From: Smittia aterrima
Lineage: Eukaryota > Arthropoda > Insecta > Diptera > Chironomidae
Direction: 5' to 3'
Length of the DNA stretch: 64,000 nt
Assembly: GCA_033063855.1 (NCBI GenBank)
Contig: CP093830.1
Location: 19,468,854 to 19,532,853, forward strand
Part shown: positions 37,701 to 49,130 of the stretch, in pieces
How positions within the stretch are numbered: position 1 is the stretch's first letter
How the letters are laid out: each line of letters opens with the position of its first letter
Notes under the pieces: generated by a model
The model's input: only the letters and a program-made list of their open reading frames with translations
Databases searched by the model: none
What the model was told of the DNA's origin: nothing
Position numbers and translations under genes: made by a program

Positions 37701-38845
37701 TTTAAAGTGACATCGAAAAAATGCTTTTTATGAATATTTGGAGAGAAATGCAAAAGCAAAAATTCGATGTAAAGTGTTGTGATCGTCGTCTCTTGCACGA
37801 AGGAAAAAAATAAAGAAAAAAAAAATCCGGATAAGGAATTTGACAGCAAAGCGAATAACTTTATGCAAGCGAATCGATTTTTCGGGTGATTTCAAGGTAC
37901 AACGCCCTGGAGATTTCGCCTGCCGATCGACCGTTAAATGGCAAATAATGAATTTCTTTGTTGACCAAAGAAAGAAATGTTAGGATAGGTTGTGAAAGAG
38001 AATATTGAGTTACGCATCTTCGAAAGTTTTATGTAACAAACGAAGCCGAATTGTCTCAAGTGTCATTCATTCTTTGAACGTCGCGAAATTGCGTTGGGAA
38101 ATTTGCCTGATCCCTCAACACATTTGCAGAAAAAAAAGCAAAAACAACTTTGATCACGATGATTCTGCATATTTTATTAATTTTCGTTGCGTTCTCGAAT
38201 GAATAATTAATACGCCAGTGCGAATAATTGTATTTAATTAGAAGTAAAACAAAAAGATCGACGAGGTTTATTAACCAAGATATGAATTAACAATCACGTC
38301 TAATTAGATTCTACATCGCGAGAAGAATATTTTTTTAAAATGCTTTGGACTCTGATAAAGTAACAAACGCGAAGGTCACTGCGAACACATCACTTCGATT
38401 GAGTTAGCTCGGGCGAGTCCATAAAGTTTTTTTTAAGTTTTCGATTGATCCTTGTACGCTTTTACTGTGTAACGCGTATCAGTCAATGTTGATTGCAAGG
38501 CTACTCGGAACTAATAAACGAAACTTTGCTCCGTTTGTGTATTTTTATTTTTTCGTCGCTGATGAAAATAACTAACGAGTTTGAAGTGTCTTGGTTTACG
38601 TGATTTTCGTGTGAATGAAACGTAAGCGGAATCATTGTTCGCAAAGCTTCTTCGCTAATGCTGAGCGCGAAAATATGAAAAAAAAAGAAAGTAATTTTTA
38701 GTTCAAGGCCTCACACGATCGCATCTCCGGTCTTCGGGAGGATGATTGCGTAGATTCGCAATTATTTCCTTCAGCACTGCAATAAACCACAAAGTATTTC
38801 TTTTATTGACTTTCCAATCCATTTACCTTTCAGCTTATCAAAGAT
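28751..38845. other. 10 kb gene-poor region between elongases B and C
   Basis: No coding gene can be supported. Frames such as 34641-35084 (-) lack recognisable content. It contains three perfect CRE palindromes (29183-29190, 29525-29532, 30474-30481). Two stretches end in strong splice donors and could be 5' noncoding exons of elongase C: donors at 31666 (GCG|GTAAGT) and 32456 (TTG|GTGAGT). The second follows a TTCAGTGA initiator-like site near 32213. Elongase C must have a 5' intron, because an acceptor ends at 38833, 12 bases before its ATG. Confidence 0.45.
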
Positions 38846-41800
38846 ATGGCCTTAATCATGAAATACATCGACAGTATGCATCATTACATGGATAAATTCG
38901 GAGGTGAGTTCAACAACGATCGCGAAAGAATTTAATTTTGAAGCCCGTCGACCTTCGCGGCCAATTATTGCTCCTTCAATTGTCCGGTGAATTGTTTATC
39001 AGGTTTTTTGAAGGTGGCTAAACACGATGTCTAATCGACCTGGAGACCCTCAATTTCGTAATTACATAACCCGACGACCTTTCATTTGTTAAACGTTAAA
39101 TTTTGTGTTTACTCTTCGGCAATTTGCTTGCGTCTACTTCTCCATTGCTTCCGCTCCATCGCAGATTGACTTGCTCAATTAAATTTCGCAAATTCAAATG
39201 ATGCTTTCATCTTTTCTTCACCAATAACTAAAGCTCATTATTTTCGTTTTCCTATTTAGATCCACGTACCAAAGACTGGCCTATGATGTCATCCCCATTC
39301 CATACGCTAGCAATATGTTTAGGTTACGTGTACTTAGTAAAGGTAATAATTTTAAATTAACTAGGAAAGAAAGTTTCCGTTCTGATATTAATGAATCTTT
39401 TATTTCTTTCGATCGCAGGTTGTGGGACCAAAATTCATGGAGAACCGAAAACCATTCCAGCTTAAAAATACTCTCATAGTTTACAATTTATTCCAAGTAA
39501 TCTTTAGTACGTGGCTCTTTTACGAGGTAAGAACCTTCTTCTCAACATTGAACCTCCTCGTTCTAGTGACGGACAAGGAGAACCCTGACTGAATGGTCAA
39601 GAACTTTTATTTGTTTAATTCATTTTGTCGAGCCGCAATTTATTCTAAAGTGAGGGTTGAAGAACTCATGTCCTTTCTTATTGACCTTATACACTAGAAC
39701 TCTTCCAATTTGTTTGCCAAAGAAACTTTCAACATTCCTCCGAGCTCTCGAAGATAAATCTCTTCGTTACTTTAATTTTCTGACATCAATCACAATTTTT
39801 TTTTCAAAGTCATTGAAGGAGGTGACCGCTTCGGTTACTCAAATCTGGTTTAACAAGTGAGCGAATCAAGAAAGAGTTGTGCAATAGTAAATCACAATAA
39901 TTATCTTCCAGTGGGAAATTTCGAAACGAAGACTCTGAGAAATTAATTACGACGAAAAAGTCTTTAAAAAGCGCAACTTTGTGATGTTGTTTATAATTTT
40001 TTTCTCAGCAACCAAAAGTAGGTTCTATGTTAATAAGATTCAATGAGATTTCTGTCTCGACATTACATGGAAACCTTGTTCTTAATTTTCTTTCCCCGTG
40101 AAATAATCGCAGCATATTTTCATTTTCTCAACTCAAAAATTATAAATCCAAATGTTTTTAGTGTTTAATGGGTGGTTGGTGGGGTGAATACAGTTTTCGA
40201 TGCCAGCCAGTCGATCACTCCACATCAGGAATGGCAATGAGAGTAAGTCCGTGCTAGTTAGACAAGAAAAAGATAGATAAGCTTAAGACTAAAACCGCCA
40301 ATTGAGAAATCCAATTGAGAAAAAAAAACATTAATTCATTAAATTCAGAAAAGAAAATTCTGCCAAACGAAAGTTTTCAAAGAGAAACAAGTTTGACTTT
40401 GTTTTGGAGAGGGAAGCTTTGTACATTTTAAATCAAAGTCAACTTGTCTTTCAATCTTTGAATTCTTTCTTTGGTGTTCTAATAGTCTTAAGTCAATAGA
40501 AGTCTCGCAAAAGCTTTGAAACATTCAAATTATAAAAGAAAATAAAAGTTTTGCGCGAGTGACAACAAAGTTTGTAATGAAGAACTTGTTGAGGGAGACT
40601 ATCGATCTGCGCACTCTCGATGGATCGTAATCTAAACATAGTTATTAACACACCCACCTCATGAAGCAAGTGCGGTTCCCACAAGCAAACTGTCAACTCG
40701 ACAACTTTGTGATGAAAAAAAAAGAACTTGGAACAACACATGAGGAGATCCAACCTAAGCTTGAAGCCTTAGTCGAAAGTGTGAACCTACACGCACTCTT
40801 AACCCCTCCACGAGTAGTTTTAAGTCTAGAAGGATAATTTGATTCAAGGAAAGTTGGTCAAGTATGAAATTTTAAACGATCTACGTCGTAGACAGAATCG
40901 TGACAGAAACAAAATCGATACAGATTTTTTAATTAGTTTCGCGTGTGCGTGAAACTCAGCGAGAATTATCAACCAAGTCGGTTGACGATGGGTGAGCTTC
41001 GATGCTCTACTTTCTCTCCCTAGACTGAACTTTAGAATGTTTAATGGCGAAGCAAATGTTTGCTGAAAAAATTATTTTCTTTCTTTCTCTCTTCCTATCC
41101 ATCTATCTCTCTTTCTCTCTCTCCTTCTGTGCTCGACGTAAAAACAATATTTTCAGGATATTACTGGACTCTGAGTTCAACCCCAACATACACAATACTC
41201 ATGAGACTCATGAACTAAACGAGACTTTTTTGAACTGGTTTGTTTACAGATCGGAAAGTCCGGTTGGCTAACAGGTCATTATAATTTCCGATGCCAGCCT
41301 GTCGATTATAGCAATCACCCTAGCACTTTAAGGGTAAATTTTAATTCAAAAATGATGAATTTCACTGTTTATCTGTTGTGTTGATGTGATTTGTGTTTAA
41401 CATTCCGAATGACTTTGATGCTCCTCAGCTTCGTCATTTATTTTATGGAAATTAAAATTTATTCATAATATCTTCTGAGTCATTTTAAAAGAAGGAAAGC
41501 AACTTAGATTTTTGTTTAATCGCCTTTTGAAACACTTACTTGCGTGTTAGTTTCAAACTATCATTGTGAAATGTTTGTTTAATCAATTTCTTAGTCAGTC
41601 CAAAGCGACTTCTTTTGTAAATAACAAGACTTTTATTATTTATGGTTTTATGGATTGGTGATTGTTTGATTGAATTATTTTATTAGTTGCACTTTACTGT
41701 TATTGCATTTGTTTGAAACTCGCCATCTGATGCAATGAATTAATTTTTAAATAACCTTACCGCACCAAAGCTAACATGAAACGACGATTTTTTTTTTGGC

Positions 41801-43457
41801 GGAAGAGAAGGTCAATGAAGGAATGGAAGCTAAAAGCTCCACATTTCTAATTTTTTTTTTCTTTCCACTTCATTTTGACGTTTTCTCTCGTCAAGAGATT
41901 GTAGTTTGAACTTTTTTTTTCATTAATTTTTGAAAGCAAAGACGATTGTTAACTTGTCAAATACTAACACTGCACACTTTTGTCATACAATCACTCGCAT
42001 CTCGCAACGAAAGTAAATCAAACGAAGTTAGTTTTCGCACATAGTTTTTGTGTCTTTCGACAGAGTTGATTTAATTTCTCGCCTCATTTCCTTTTAATAT
42101 TGAAGTTAATTTGATTTTACGTGTTGATTTTGAGGTTTCTGTAAAAAGTAAAAGTTAAGTCAAGATCTTCACAGCATGTTAATCAAAAATGAAAAACAAA
42201 AATGAGTTGTAATTGTGAAGTTTCGTTTCGGACGATCAACTGCAAGTGCAATCGCTTGTCGGAAATCTCTGTCTGTTTCAGTAATCTTAAGCCGAACTTT
42301 ATGCAATCAATTAAAATTCAAAAATTTAACTATCCGCGCGCGAAAGAAGCCAAATGAGTGAATTGCACGAGCGAATTGAAACGAAACTCCGCACCACCAA
42401 CGTTGTCTCACTCCTTACATAACTCGTTACTTAAATATTTTGTTTTCTTTGTTATCGTCGCGCCAAATCGATAATCAGATGGTTCATGCTTGCTGGTGGT
42501 ACTACTTCTCCAAGTTCACAGAATTCTTTGACACGGTAAGCGAACACACTTTGTTATCCTCAACCGGTCATCGACTTTAGTTTTGCAACTTCTTTTTCAA
42601 AACAAACAGATCTTCTTCGTAATGCGCAAAAAGACGAGCCAAGTGTCGACACTTCATGTCATCCATCACGGTGTTATGCCGATGTCTGGTAAGCGCTGTG
42701 AAGAACCAACTTCGACATGCCAATTCTCATCTCTTTCTCAATAGTCTGGTTTGGAGTCAAATTCACCCCCGGAGGCCACTCAACGTTTTTCGGACTGCTC
42801 AACACAGCTGTTCACATTGTGATGTACTCTTATTACCTGTTCGCCTGCATGGGACCACAATACCAGAAATACTTGTGGTGGAAGAAATATCTTACGGGTC
42901 TCCAAATGGTGAGACAATGAAGAAATTTTCTTTTGACTGTGATGTAAATTAAAATTTGAAATTGTTTTTTTGTTTTTAGGTTCAATTCATTCTCATTATG
43001 CTTCATGCCTTCCAACTTTTCTTCGTCGACTGCAACTACCCTAAGGCCTTTGTGTGGTGGATTGGAATGCACGCCGTCATGTTCTTCTTCCTCTTCAAGG
43101 AATTCTATAAGCAATCGTATGCCGGCAAGAAGGTAAACTAAATTCAGATTTAATATTGCACAAGTTTTATGACCATTTGACTTGACGACTGCAAATTCCG
43201 ACCTTTTATCTCACACATTTCTATCTCCACTTTCTTCCCCGATTCAGAGCTCTCTTAAAAAGGCTTTCGATATTTGCTTTTTGCAGAGAACGAGCCATTC
43301 AAGTGAAGATGGCTCAGCCGAGAAAAAGAGCGACGATAAGACCAAATCAAACGGTCATGTCATCAATAGCAATAAAGCCTCAGATTATTACATCAAAGGT
43401 GAAGAGCTCACATCGAATCTCACGCAACGACGGTTAACGAAAGATCAGGAGCAATAA
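38846..43457 (+). CDS. Elongase C: very-long-chain fatty acid elongase with alternative exons
   Basis: Constitutive exons: 38846-38903, 39260-39342, 39419-39526, 42479-42535, 42610-42688, 42745-42908, 42980-43132 and 43248-43457. One of two interchangeable exons sits in the middle: 4A 40162-40242 or 4B 41250-41333. The products are 330 or 331 residues. Signatures: KDWPMMSSP near the N-terminus, KFTEFFDT (split by an intron after DT), HVIHH, HIVMYSYYL, TGLQMVQF. Role by family: ER malonyl-CoA condensing enzyme for very long acyl chains. The last exon has two in-frame acceptors (43247 and 43286), giving tails that differ by 13 residues. A poly(A) signal AATAAA is at about 43619. This gene spreads over 4.6 kb, while its sisters take 1.2-1.6 kb, mainly because of the introns around exons 4A and 4B. 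Third in the tandem cluster. Confidence 0.92.
40162..40242 (+). CDS. Elongase C exon 4A (mutually exclusive with 4B)
   Basis: 27 codons between AG and GTAAGT, phase 0 on both sides. It encodes a stretch starting CLMGGWWGEYSFRCQPVDH and ending MAMR. The RCQPV core aligns with the same position in elongases A and B, so it is the homologous segment between the second membrane span and the WWYYFSKFTE block. Confidence 0.85.
41250..41333 (+). CDS. Elongase C exon 4B (mutually exclusive with 4A)
   Basis: 28 codons between TTACAG and GTAAAT, phase 0 on both sides. It encodes IGKSGWLTGHYNFRCQPVDY and a short variable end. It is the same module as exon 4A with different flanks, so including both would duplicate the segment while either alone gives a normal ELOVL. 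An unusually long pyrimidine tract (41075-41129) lies about 120 bp upstream. Confidence 0.85.
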
Positions 43458-44953
43458 GAGAACAAATAAACTCAAATGCAATCAATTCTTTTTTGTTGAA
43501 AGTTAGCTGTTAAGATTAGGCCATAGAACGATTAGAAGAAGCTGAAGGCGAATGTAGGATCTCGAGCGAGAGACAAAATCGTGAGTTAATGTAAACGCAT
43601 GGCAGAATCAACCTGTAGAATAAATTCCTCTATTTATATATTCTTTTGATTTAAATGAAGAACAAAAAAAAAACAAATCGTACTTTATGGGAAGTGAAAT
43701 AATTTTTTGTAAAGCTTTTTTTACTACATAAAAAAAATAAAATGAAACAGAAAATCATTGAGAAAGAAAGAAGCCTGTAAATCTAGATTCGTCGTGAATA
43801 AAGTGACAAGAAATCTATAAACCAAAGCTGTATTCGTAGCGAATCATCATCATCAAAAACAAGTTAAGGAGAAGACAAAGGCGAACGACTCATTTGTGTG
43901 AGTCGTCCCATCAAGTTTTGTAAATCTTAATTATTGAAAGAACCTAAAGTGATTCGAGGGGATTCACCAAAATTACTTTTTCAGATTCTTGAACGTTTCG
44001 TTGTAAATCGATCATTAGCAACGTGAGCGAATGTAATCAACAGTTAGTCGAACATTTGATGAATGAATCGATTAAAAACAATTTGAAACGAGAAGAAAAA
44101 TGTTTTTGCCCTTTCAGAGTATTTATTGCAATTTTAATTTGAGTTTGATTGATTAACTTTTATAATCCGTCAGTCTCTGACAATCCTCGTTTCGTTTTTA
44201 CTTAAGCAGCTTCACGGAAATTTCATGCAATGCAATTTGAAATCGATAATAAATCAATCAAGATGATAAATACTTCGACGAAGCAACGTCACTCAAAGCT
44301 CTTTGAATAATTGCAGAGCTTTTTGCGAAAGCTTTTAAAAGAAATTTGTTTTCAAACTTTTTCCTACATTCTCTTTTAAATCGGGAATCCCGAGTCTGGA
44401 TTTTCAGATGAGATATTTTTGTTTGTGTATCATCTGAAACTTTCCTCTGAGTCATTGCATCTCTGAGCGCAGTTAGTATTTTAAAATGGCAAGAGGACAA
44501 AATCAAAGAGAAATGTTTTAACATATTAATTGCAACAGGAATGTCATGGCATGTTGAAGCCCATCTGTATGAGCAAAAATGTTTGAATAGAAAAAGTGAG
44601 AAAAAGCGGATTCAACGGATGAATTTGAAAATAAAAGAATGCGACCCACGGAATGAGAGTTGCGTACCTTTAATTGCAAGTGAAGAGAAAAAAAGATTGT
44701 TTGACGTATTTAGATTTAGTTATCCCCAAATTCAACCAGTTTATAAGACTCTTATTAGTTAATGTTTGTGTTTGTTGTCATCTTAACAAAGTGTCCATAA
44801 AGATTTTAGTGAAAAGTGCTCCTAACTCTGACTTTTTCATTGATATTCGAATAAAGAATTCAATTCCTCCATTTTCGTGAATCAAGAATTTATTGAAACG
44901 ATAAAAATCCGAACGTCAATGACTCAAACAATCAATGGTATCAATTATTTATT
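43458..44953. other. Intergenic region between elongase C and Vang
   Basis: It holds the elongase C 3' UTR (AATAAA near 43619) and, further right, the Vang promoter and leader. The minus-strand frame at 44258-44524 and the plus-strand frames at 44541-44880 show no recognisable content and are not called. Confidence 0.5.
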
Positions 44954-46645
44954 ATGGAAACGGAATCTGTGAAATCGGAAAGAAGCAGCAAGTCGCATAG
45001 AAGTCGCAACTCTGCAGTGAATTCTCGGTCGCGACATTCTCACAGAAGCAAACGGGGAGAGATGGCTCCCTTTCAAACGAGTGTCAATTTAACAAGCGAA
45101 GACTCGAGAGATGGTCACGGACAAGAAGTGATTGAAGTGCAAATACTTCCTCAAGATGAGAATTGGGGAACAGAGACACACATCACCGGAAATACATCAG
45201 AGCAAAGCATATCAATGGAGGATGTTAACAACTGGCCCATGACGAACAACGGGGGAGGCTTTGCGTGTCAGAAACACATGGAAAGAGTAATATCTCTGAT
45301 ACTTTGCATGGCCGCATTTTGCTCCCCTATCGCGATGGCTTTACTCCCAAAGCTTGGCTTCTTTCCGTCAACTTTTCAAAACGAAGAGCTCAACCAAATC
45401 ACAAAGATCCAGTTGCTTGCATGCAACGCTGAATGCAAAGGTAAACTGGAAATCATCATGCAATCCTGTTCAGAAATTTAATGTTTTCTCTTTGTTTTAG
45501 GATTGATTGTAACATTAACAACTCGTCAAATCCTTCTAGGCATTGGCTTGTGGGCTTTGTTCTTTCGAAATCCCAGCGCAATCATGCCACGGATCTTTCT
45601 CTTTCGCTCAATCGCTCTTCTGCTTGTTGTCATATCAACGTTCTCATATTGGCTGTTCTACATCGTTCAGGTAACCGAGAGCATCACCAAGGCAATCGTC
45701 GATGGCACAGAAGCATCAAATTACAAGACTCTTGTCTCGTATGCCATCAACTTCAGTGACACGCTATTGTTTATACATTACGTTGCTGTGATTCTTCTTG
45801 AGATTCGTCATCTTCAGCCAATGTACTACGTGAAAGTAATTAGATCTCCCGACGGGGAATCGAAAAGCTACGCCATTGGGCAACTGTCAATTCAAAGAGC
45901 TTCCGTTTTGATATTGCAAAAGTACTACACCGAGTTCAGCGTTTATAATCCATACCTCGAAAGAGTTCCGCTGTCAAAGCAACAAAGAAAAGCTTTATCG
46001 ACGAGTTTCAAGTATTATGATGTCGATGGATCAGCAATTACTCAACAGCAACAATCTCAACGAGCTGTATTGGCAGCTCACGCAAGACGACGTGATTCAT
46101 CGCACAACGAAAGATTCTACGAAGAACATGAATATGAACGTCGAGTGAAGAAGCGTCGAGCAAGATTGATAACTGCTGCTGAAGAAGCCTTCACTCACAT
46201 TAAGAGAGTTCACGATCAATCTGTGCTCAACAGCCTCGACTCGCACGAAGCTGCTGCTTCTGTCTTCCCATCGCTTGCAAGAGCTCTTCAAAAGTATTTA
46301 CGAGTAACTCGCCAGCAACCTCGCCACACTGTCGAATCAATTCTAAAGCATTTGTCTCACTGCTTGAAGAACGATCTCTCGCCTCGTGCTTTCCTTGAGC
46401 CGTATTTGGTTGAGAATCCGATTCTTCAGAACGAGAAAGAACATCATGATCAGTCATGGTCGTTGATTTGCGATGAGCTGCTTTCTCGTCCCATCTTCGA
46501 TAAGTGCGTTTTTCAATTAGTGCAGAACGATGTGTCGTTGACAGTCTCCGTGCATAAACTTCCACATTTCAATTTGACTGAGAAGGTCGTTGATCCAAAG
46601 TGTAACAAGTTCGTACTTCGCTTGAACTCGGAGACAAGCGTGTGA
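44954..46645 (+). CDS. Vang: Van Gogh / strabismus, planar cell polarity membrane protein
   Basis: Two coding exons, 44954-45440 and 45501-46645, join to 543 residues. The cytoplasmic N-terminus is rich in Ser/Arg and Ser/His pairs (the phosphorylated cluster in this family). Four membrane spans follow at about residues 110-132, 163-185, 195-220 and 235-262. The long C-terminal half carries YYTEFSVYNPYLERVP and SPRAFLEPYLVENP and ends in the PDZ-binding motif ETSV, all hallmarks of Vang/VANGL. Family role: it works with Prickle on one side of the cell, opposing Frizzled-Dishevelled, to orient cells in epithelia. It is compact, with a single coding intron. A paired nested stem lies in the 3' UTR. 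AATAAA signals occur near 47142 and 47275. Confidence 0.96.
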
Positions 46646-46776
46646 CGGACTCGCCAGCAACTTAAACGAAGTTTTTTAAACCTTTCTCAAAGCTTAACTC
46701 AAAAGCATAATAAGATTATCGATTTAAGGTCGAAAAGATCATTATTTTAATTCGATAATCAACTGGGGCGAGTCCG
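46646..46776. repeat. Nested inverted repeat in the Vang 3' UTR
   Basis: CGGACTCGCC at 46646-46655 is the exact reverse complement of GGCGAGTCCG at 46767-46776. Inside it GATTATCGA at 46714-46722 pairs exactly with TCGATAATC at 46752-46760. Both pairs are collinear, so the transcript can form a two-part stem starting one base after the stop codon begins. Confidence 0.55.
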
Positions 46777-47365
46777 GAAGTTTCAACGAAAAAAAAAATC
46801 TCCGTCAAATTGGAGACGGACAATTGAATCAAAATTGAAAGTGATAAAGATGAAACATTTATTGAAGAACGCGTTACAAAACTTTCGTACTCTCCCAAGT
46901 AATTATCACTTTACTTTATTGGTAGCTATACGAATGCCAACTTGACTCGGTATTATGTACTTCAAATTGATTTTGATACTCAAATCACCTCTCGATCTTA
47001 TTTATTTAAGGATTAGAATAATTTTATGAGAAAGAAATCTCTTTTTTGTCGTCGTCTCACAAACTAAGTTTCCGCACAAATCCAGTAAAATACAAACCGG
47101 ACTTTATATTTAAACCAACTTAGCTCTAATTTATCAATAAAGAAAATTTCTTTAAATGTTAAGGGAACATATCTTGCGTAACTATAAAATATCGAACGAA
47201 ACATTTTGTAATTTGATTGTACTTAAGGAGAAAAGGTTTTTGTGTCTTTTGGAATGAAAAAAATATTAAATGAACAATAAATTTCGTAATTTCCCAACAA
47301 TTTAGCGACGTTTTTCATTAGCAACTAAACGAGCGAATCTAATTATGGTTACACTTCGGAATCAT
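46777..47365. other. Vang 3' UTR and intergenic space
   Basis: AT-rich sequence with poly(A) signals AATAAA near 47142 and 47275 and no supportable frame. It ends where similarity to the duplicated HCF/beta-subunit segment begins at about 47366. Confidence 0.5.
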
Positions 47366-47395
47366 GAATGAAATTTTAATTTTGCTATTTCTCTT

Positions 47396-47726
47396 TAGTT
47401 TTCACACCCTAAGTCTATGTTGGAAAGGATAATCAATGCAATGTAGCTAAGGATATTATCAAAACGGCTCATGTTGATATGACTTCAAAGCCAGCCATTA
47501 TCTTCAGAATCTCTTGTCGAAATGAAAAAGGTTACGGTCCAGCACATCAAGTTAAATGGCTTCTAGGTAAAATATTTTCTTAAACACTTAAGCGATAAAC
47601 TAAAATTATTTTCTTTGAACAGATCCATCAACAAATAAACTCGCACCAGCACCCGCTGGAACCGCAATCAAACGAACAACTATGGTGACACAGCAACAAC
47701 AGCAAAAACGTTTCCGGCCGCAGTAA
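47396..47726 (+). pseudogene. HCF-like gene fragment, copy A (3' end only)
   Basis: Two exon pieces survive: about 47396-47566 and 47623-47726, with splice sites intact. After a deletion of most of the first exon, the remaining frame reads from VYVGKDNQCNVAKDI through FRISCRNEKGYGPAHQVKW to a tail KRTTMVTQQQQQKRFRPQ and TAA. It has no start and no upstream exons, so it is a relic. It keeps a Pro (GYGPA) typical of HCF proteins where copy B has Leu, and a longer basic tail that copy B has lost by a one-base deletion. In that sense the relic is closer to the ancestral C-terminus. Confidence 0.8.
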
Positions 47727-48241
47727 GCGAAATATAAAAACATCACGACAAGCATAAAATTCTGACTAAAACATTAAAATGTAAGAACATTTAAACTTAA
47801 TTGATTTTTGAAAAAAGAAAAGAGAACATTTCTTTATTATATTTTTTTTTTAACATTATGATAAGTTATGATTTATTCGATCAATAGCTTGTCACTTTCA
47901 ATCGGCTGATGTTGTGAAAAGAGTTTTCGACATTGATTACAGCCGAGGTAACTTAATCGAATTTCTACGAGATAGAAAACGCAAATGGTTTGTGAATTTA
48001 TTTAATTTGCTGAGTTATTTTGAAAAGATAGTCGGTCATTGATCAACATATTTCGGTTTGTTGAGTTCTTCATGAAAAATCCGTTTCTTCTTATAACGAT
48101 AGCTAATAAGACTCTGATATGAATAAGTAAAAAAATATTTTATGCTTGAAACATTGTTGAAAGATTTTTCATGTAAATAAATGAATGTAAATAAATGAAA
48201 ATAAATCTTTACAGGAACTCCAGCTAATGAAACGTTGAAGT

Positions 48242-48918
48242 TAAAATTTTAATTTCAGATTAAAATTGATTTACGCTTAACAGAATTAAACTTCACGACG
48301 ACGAAAGGTTGTTTGTAGTCAGGTTGATTGTTGAAAGGAAAATGACGTTCGTGGAATCCTTGCTCCGAATTTAAAGCGTTGAAAGCAATTTTTCTTCCAA
48401 GATTTTCTTTATCAATATCTCGATCGCCTTCACAAGAAACCCAAACGACTTTCAAGTCATTGCTTGACTTGATGTGATTTTTCAGTGACTCCGGCATCGC
48501 TTCAGGTAATTCGTCTAAGCTTTTGTAGAACTCAGGATGCCAATTCATGATTTTACTGAGTTTGAGGAAGATGCATGGCTTTCCAACATCAAAACCAAAG
48601 TGTTCTTTGCCACATGAATCAAAATATTCATCATCGTCAACATCCGTTGAGTCTGAAACGAAATTTCTCAGCGATCGAAGCATTAAAAATATTTTTGAAC
48701 CTTTTAAAAATCTTCTCATTTGTTTCGTCCAATATTCTGGAGCTTCTCTACGAAAATGAATTCTACGTCGTCCATCAGAAGTCATGCGAGGAGCTGGAGA
48801 TGTGGTGAGACCAGGATTGTTTCCAATGATGTCTGTGTACTTCGGTTTGTCAGCTGACAGATTCAAAGAGAAGATGTATCAGCAAAATACTAATAAAGCT
48901 GCCAGCACAAGATAGAAA
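48242..48918 (-). pseudogene. Na,K-ATPase beta-like ectodomain, copy A (truncated at both ends)
   Basis: The minus-strand frame 48866-48255 is almost identical to copy B (one visible change, GRK for GRE). It lacks the cytoplasmic exon and part of the membrane span at its 5' end. A deletion removes the last 45 or so residues, so it stops soon after VKRKSILI. The in-frame TGA at 48881-48879 is the same as in copy B. The first in-frame ATG lies well inside the ectodomain. It is read as a non-functional duplicate of the gene at 51499-52514. Confidence 0.75.
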
Positions 48919-49130
48919 ACCTAAGCCGTTGAAGTTCAAAATTCAAATCATAACTTTTGAACAAAGCAAAGATAATTTTTTTTTGTCTTGTCATCATTTT
49001 TCTCTAGTCCTTTTCGTTTCTAAGCAACAATCGAGCAATTGCAATATTTGCATTTTGAGTGAGAAAAACGAGAAATCAGCGTACAAGTACGAAACTCTCA
49101 ATTTCGATTCAGTCGAGAACGGTGTCAACG

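Larger units (their letters stand above)
47366..48919. repeat. Duplicated segment, copy A
   Basis: It is closely similar to 50556-52300 (copy B). Both start in an intron tail of the HCF-like gene (shared TGAATGAAATTTTAATTTTG) and end within the membrane-span exon of the Na,K-ATPase beta-like gene (shared GATAGAAAAC). The copy-A coordinate is about 3.36-3.38 kb less than copy B. Copy A lacks about 175 bp of HCF exon sequence (copy B 50599-50773), lacks about 100 bp holding the beta-gene C-terminus, and has about 60 bp absent from B near 47920-47985. Confidence 0.9.

Noticed and set aside
49059..49130. 24-residue N-terminal extension of the HCF-like protein
   Set aside because: The frame opens with GTG, not ATG; the first ATG is at 49131 and the extension has no HCF similarity.
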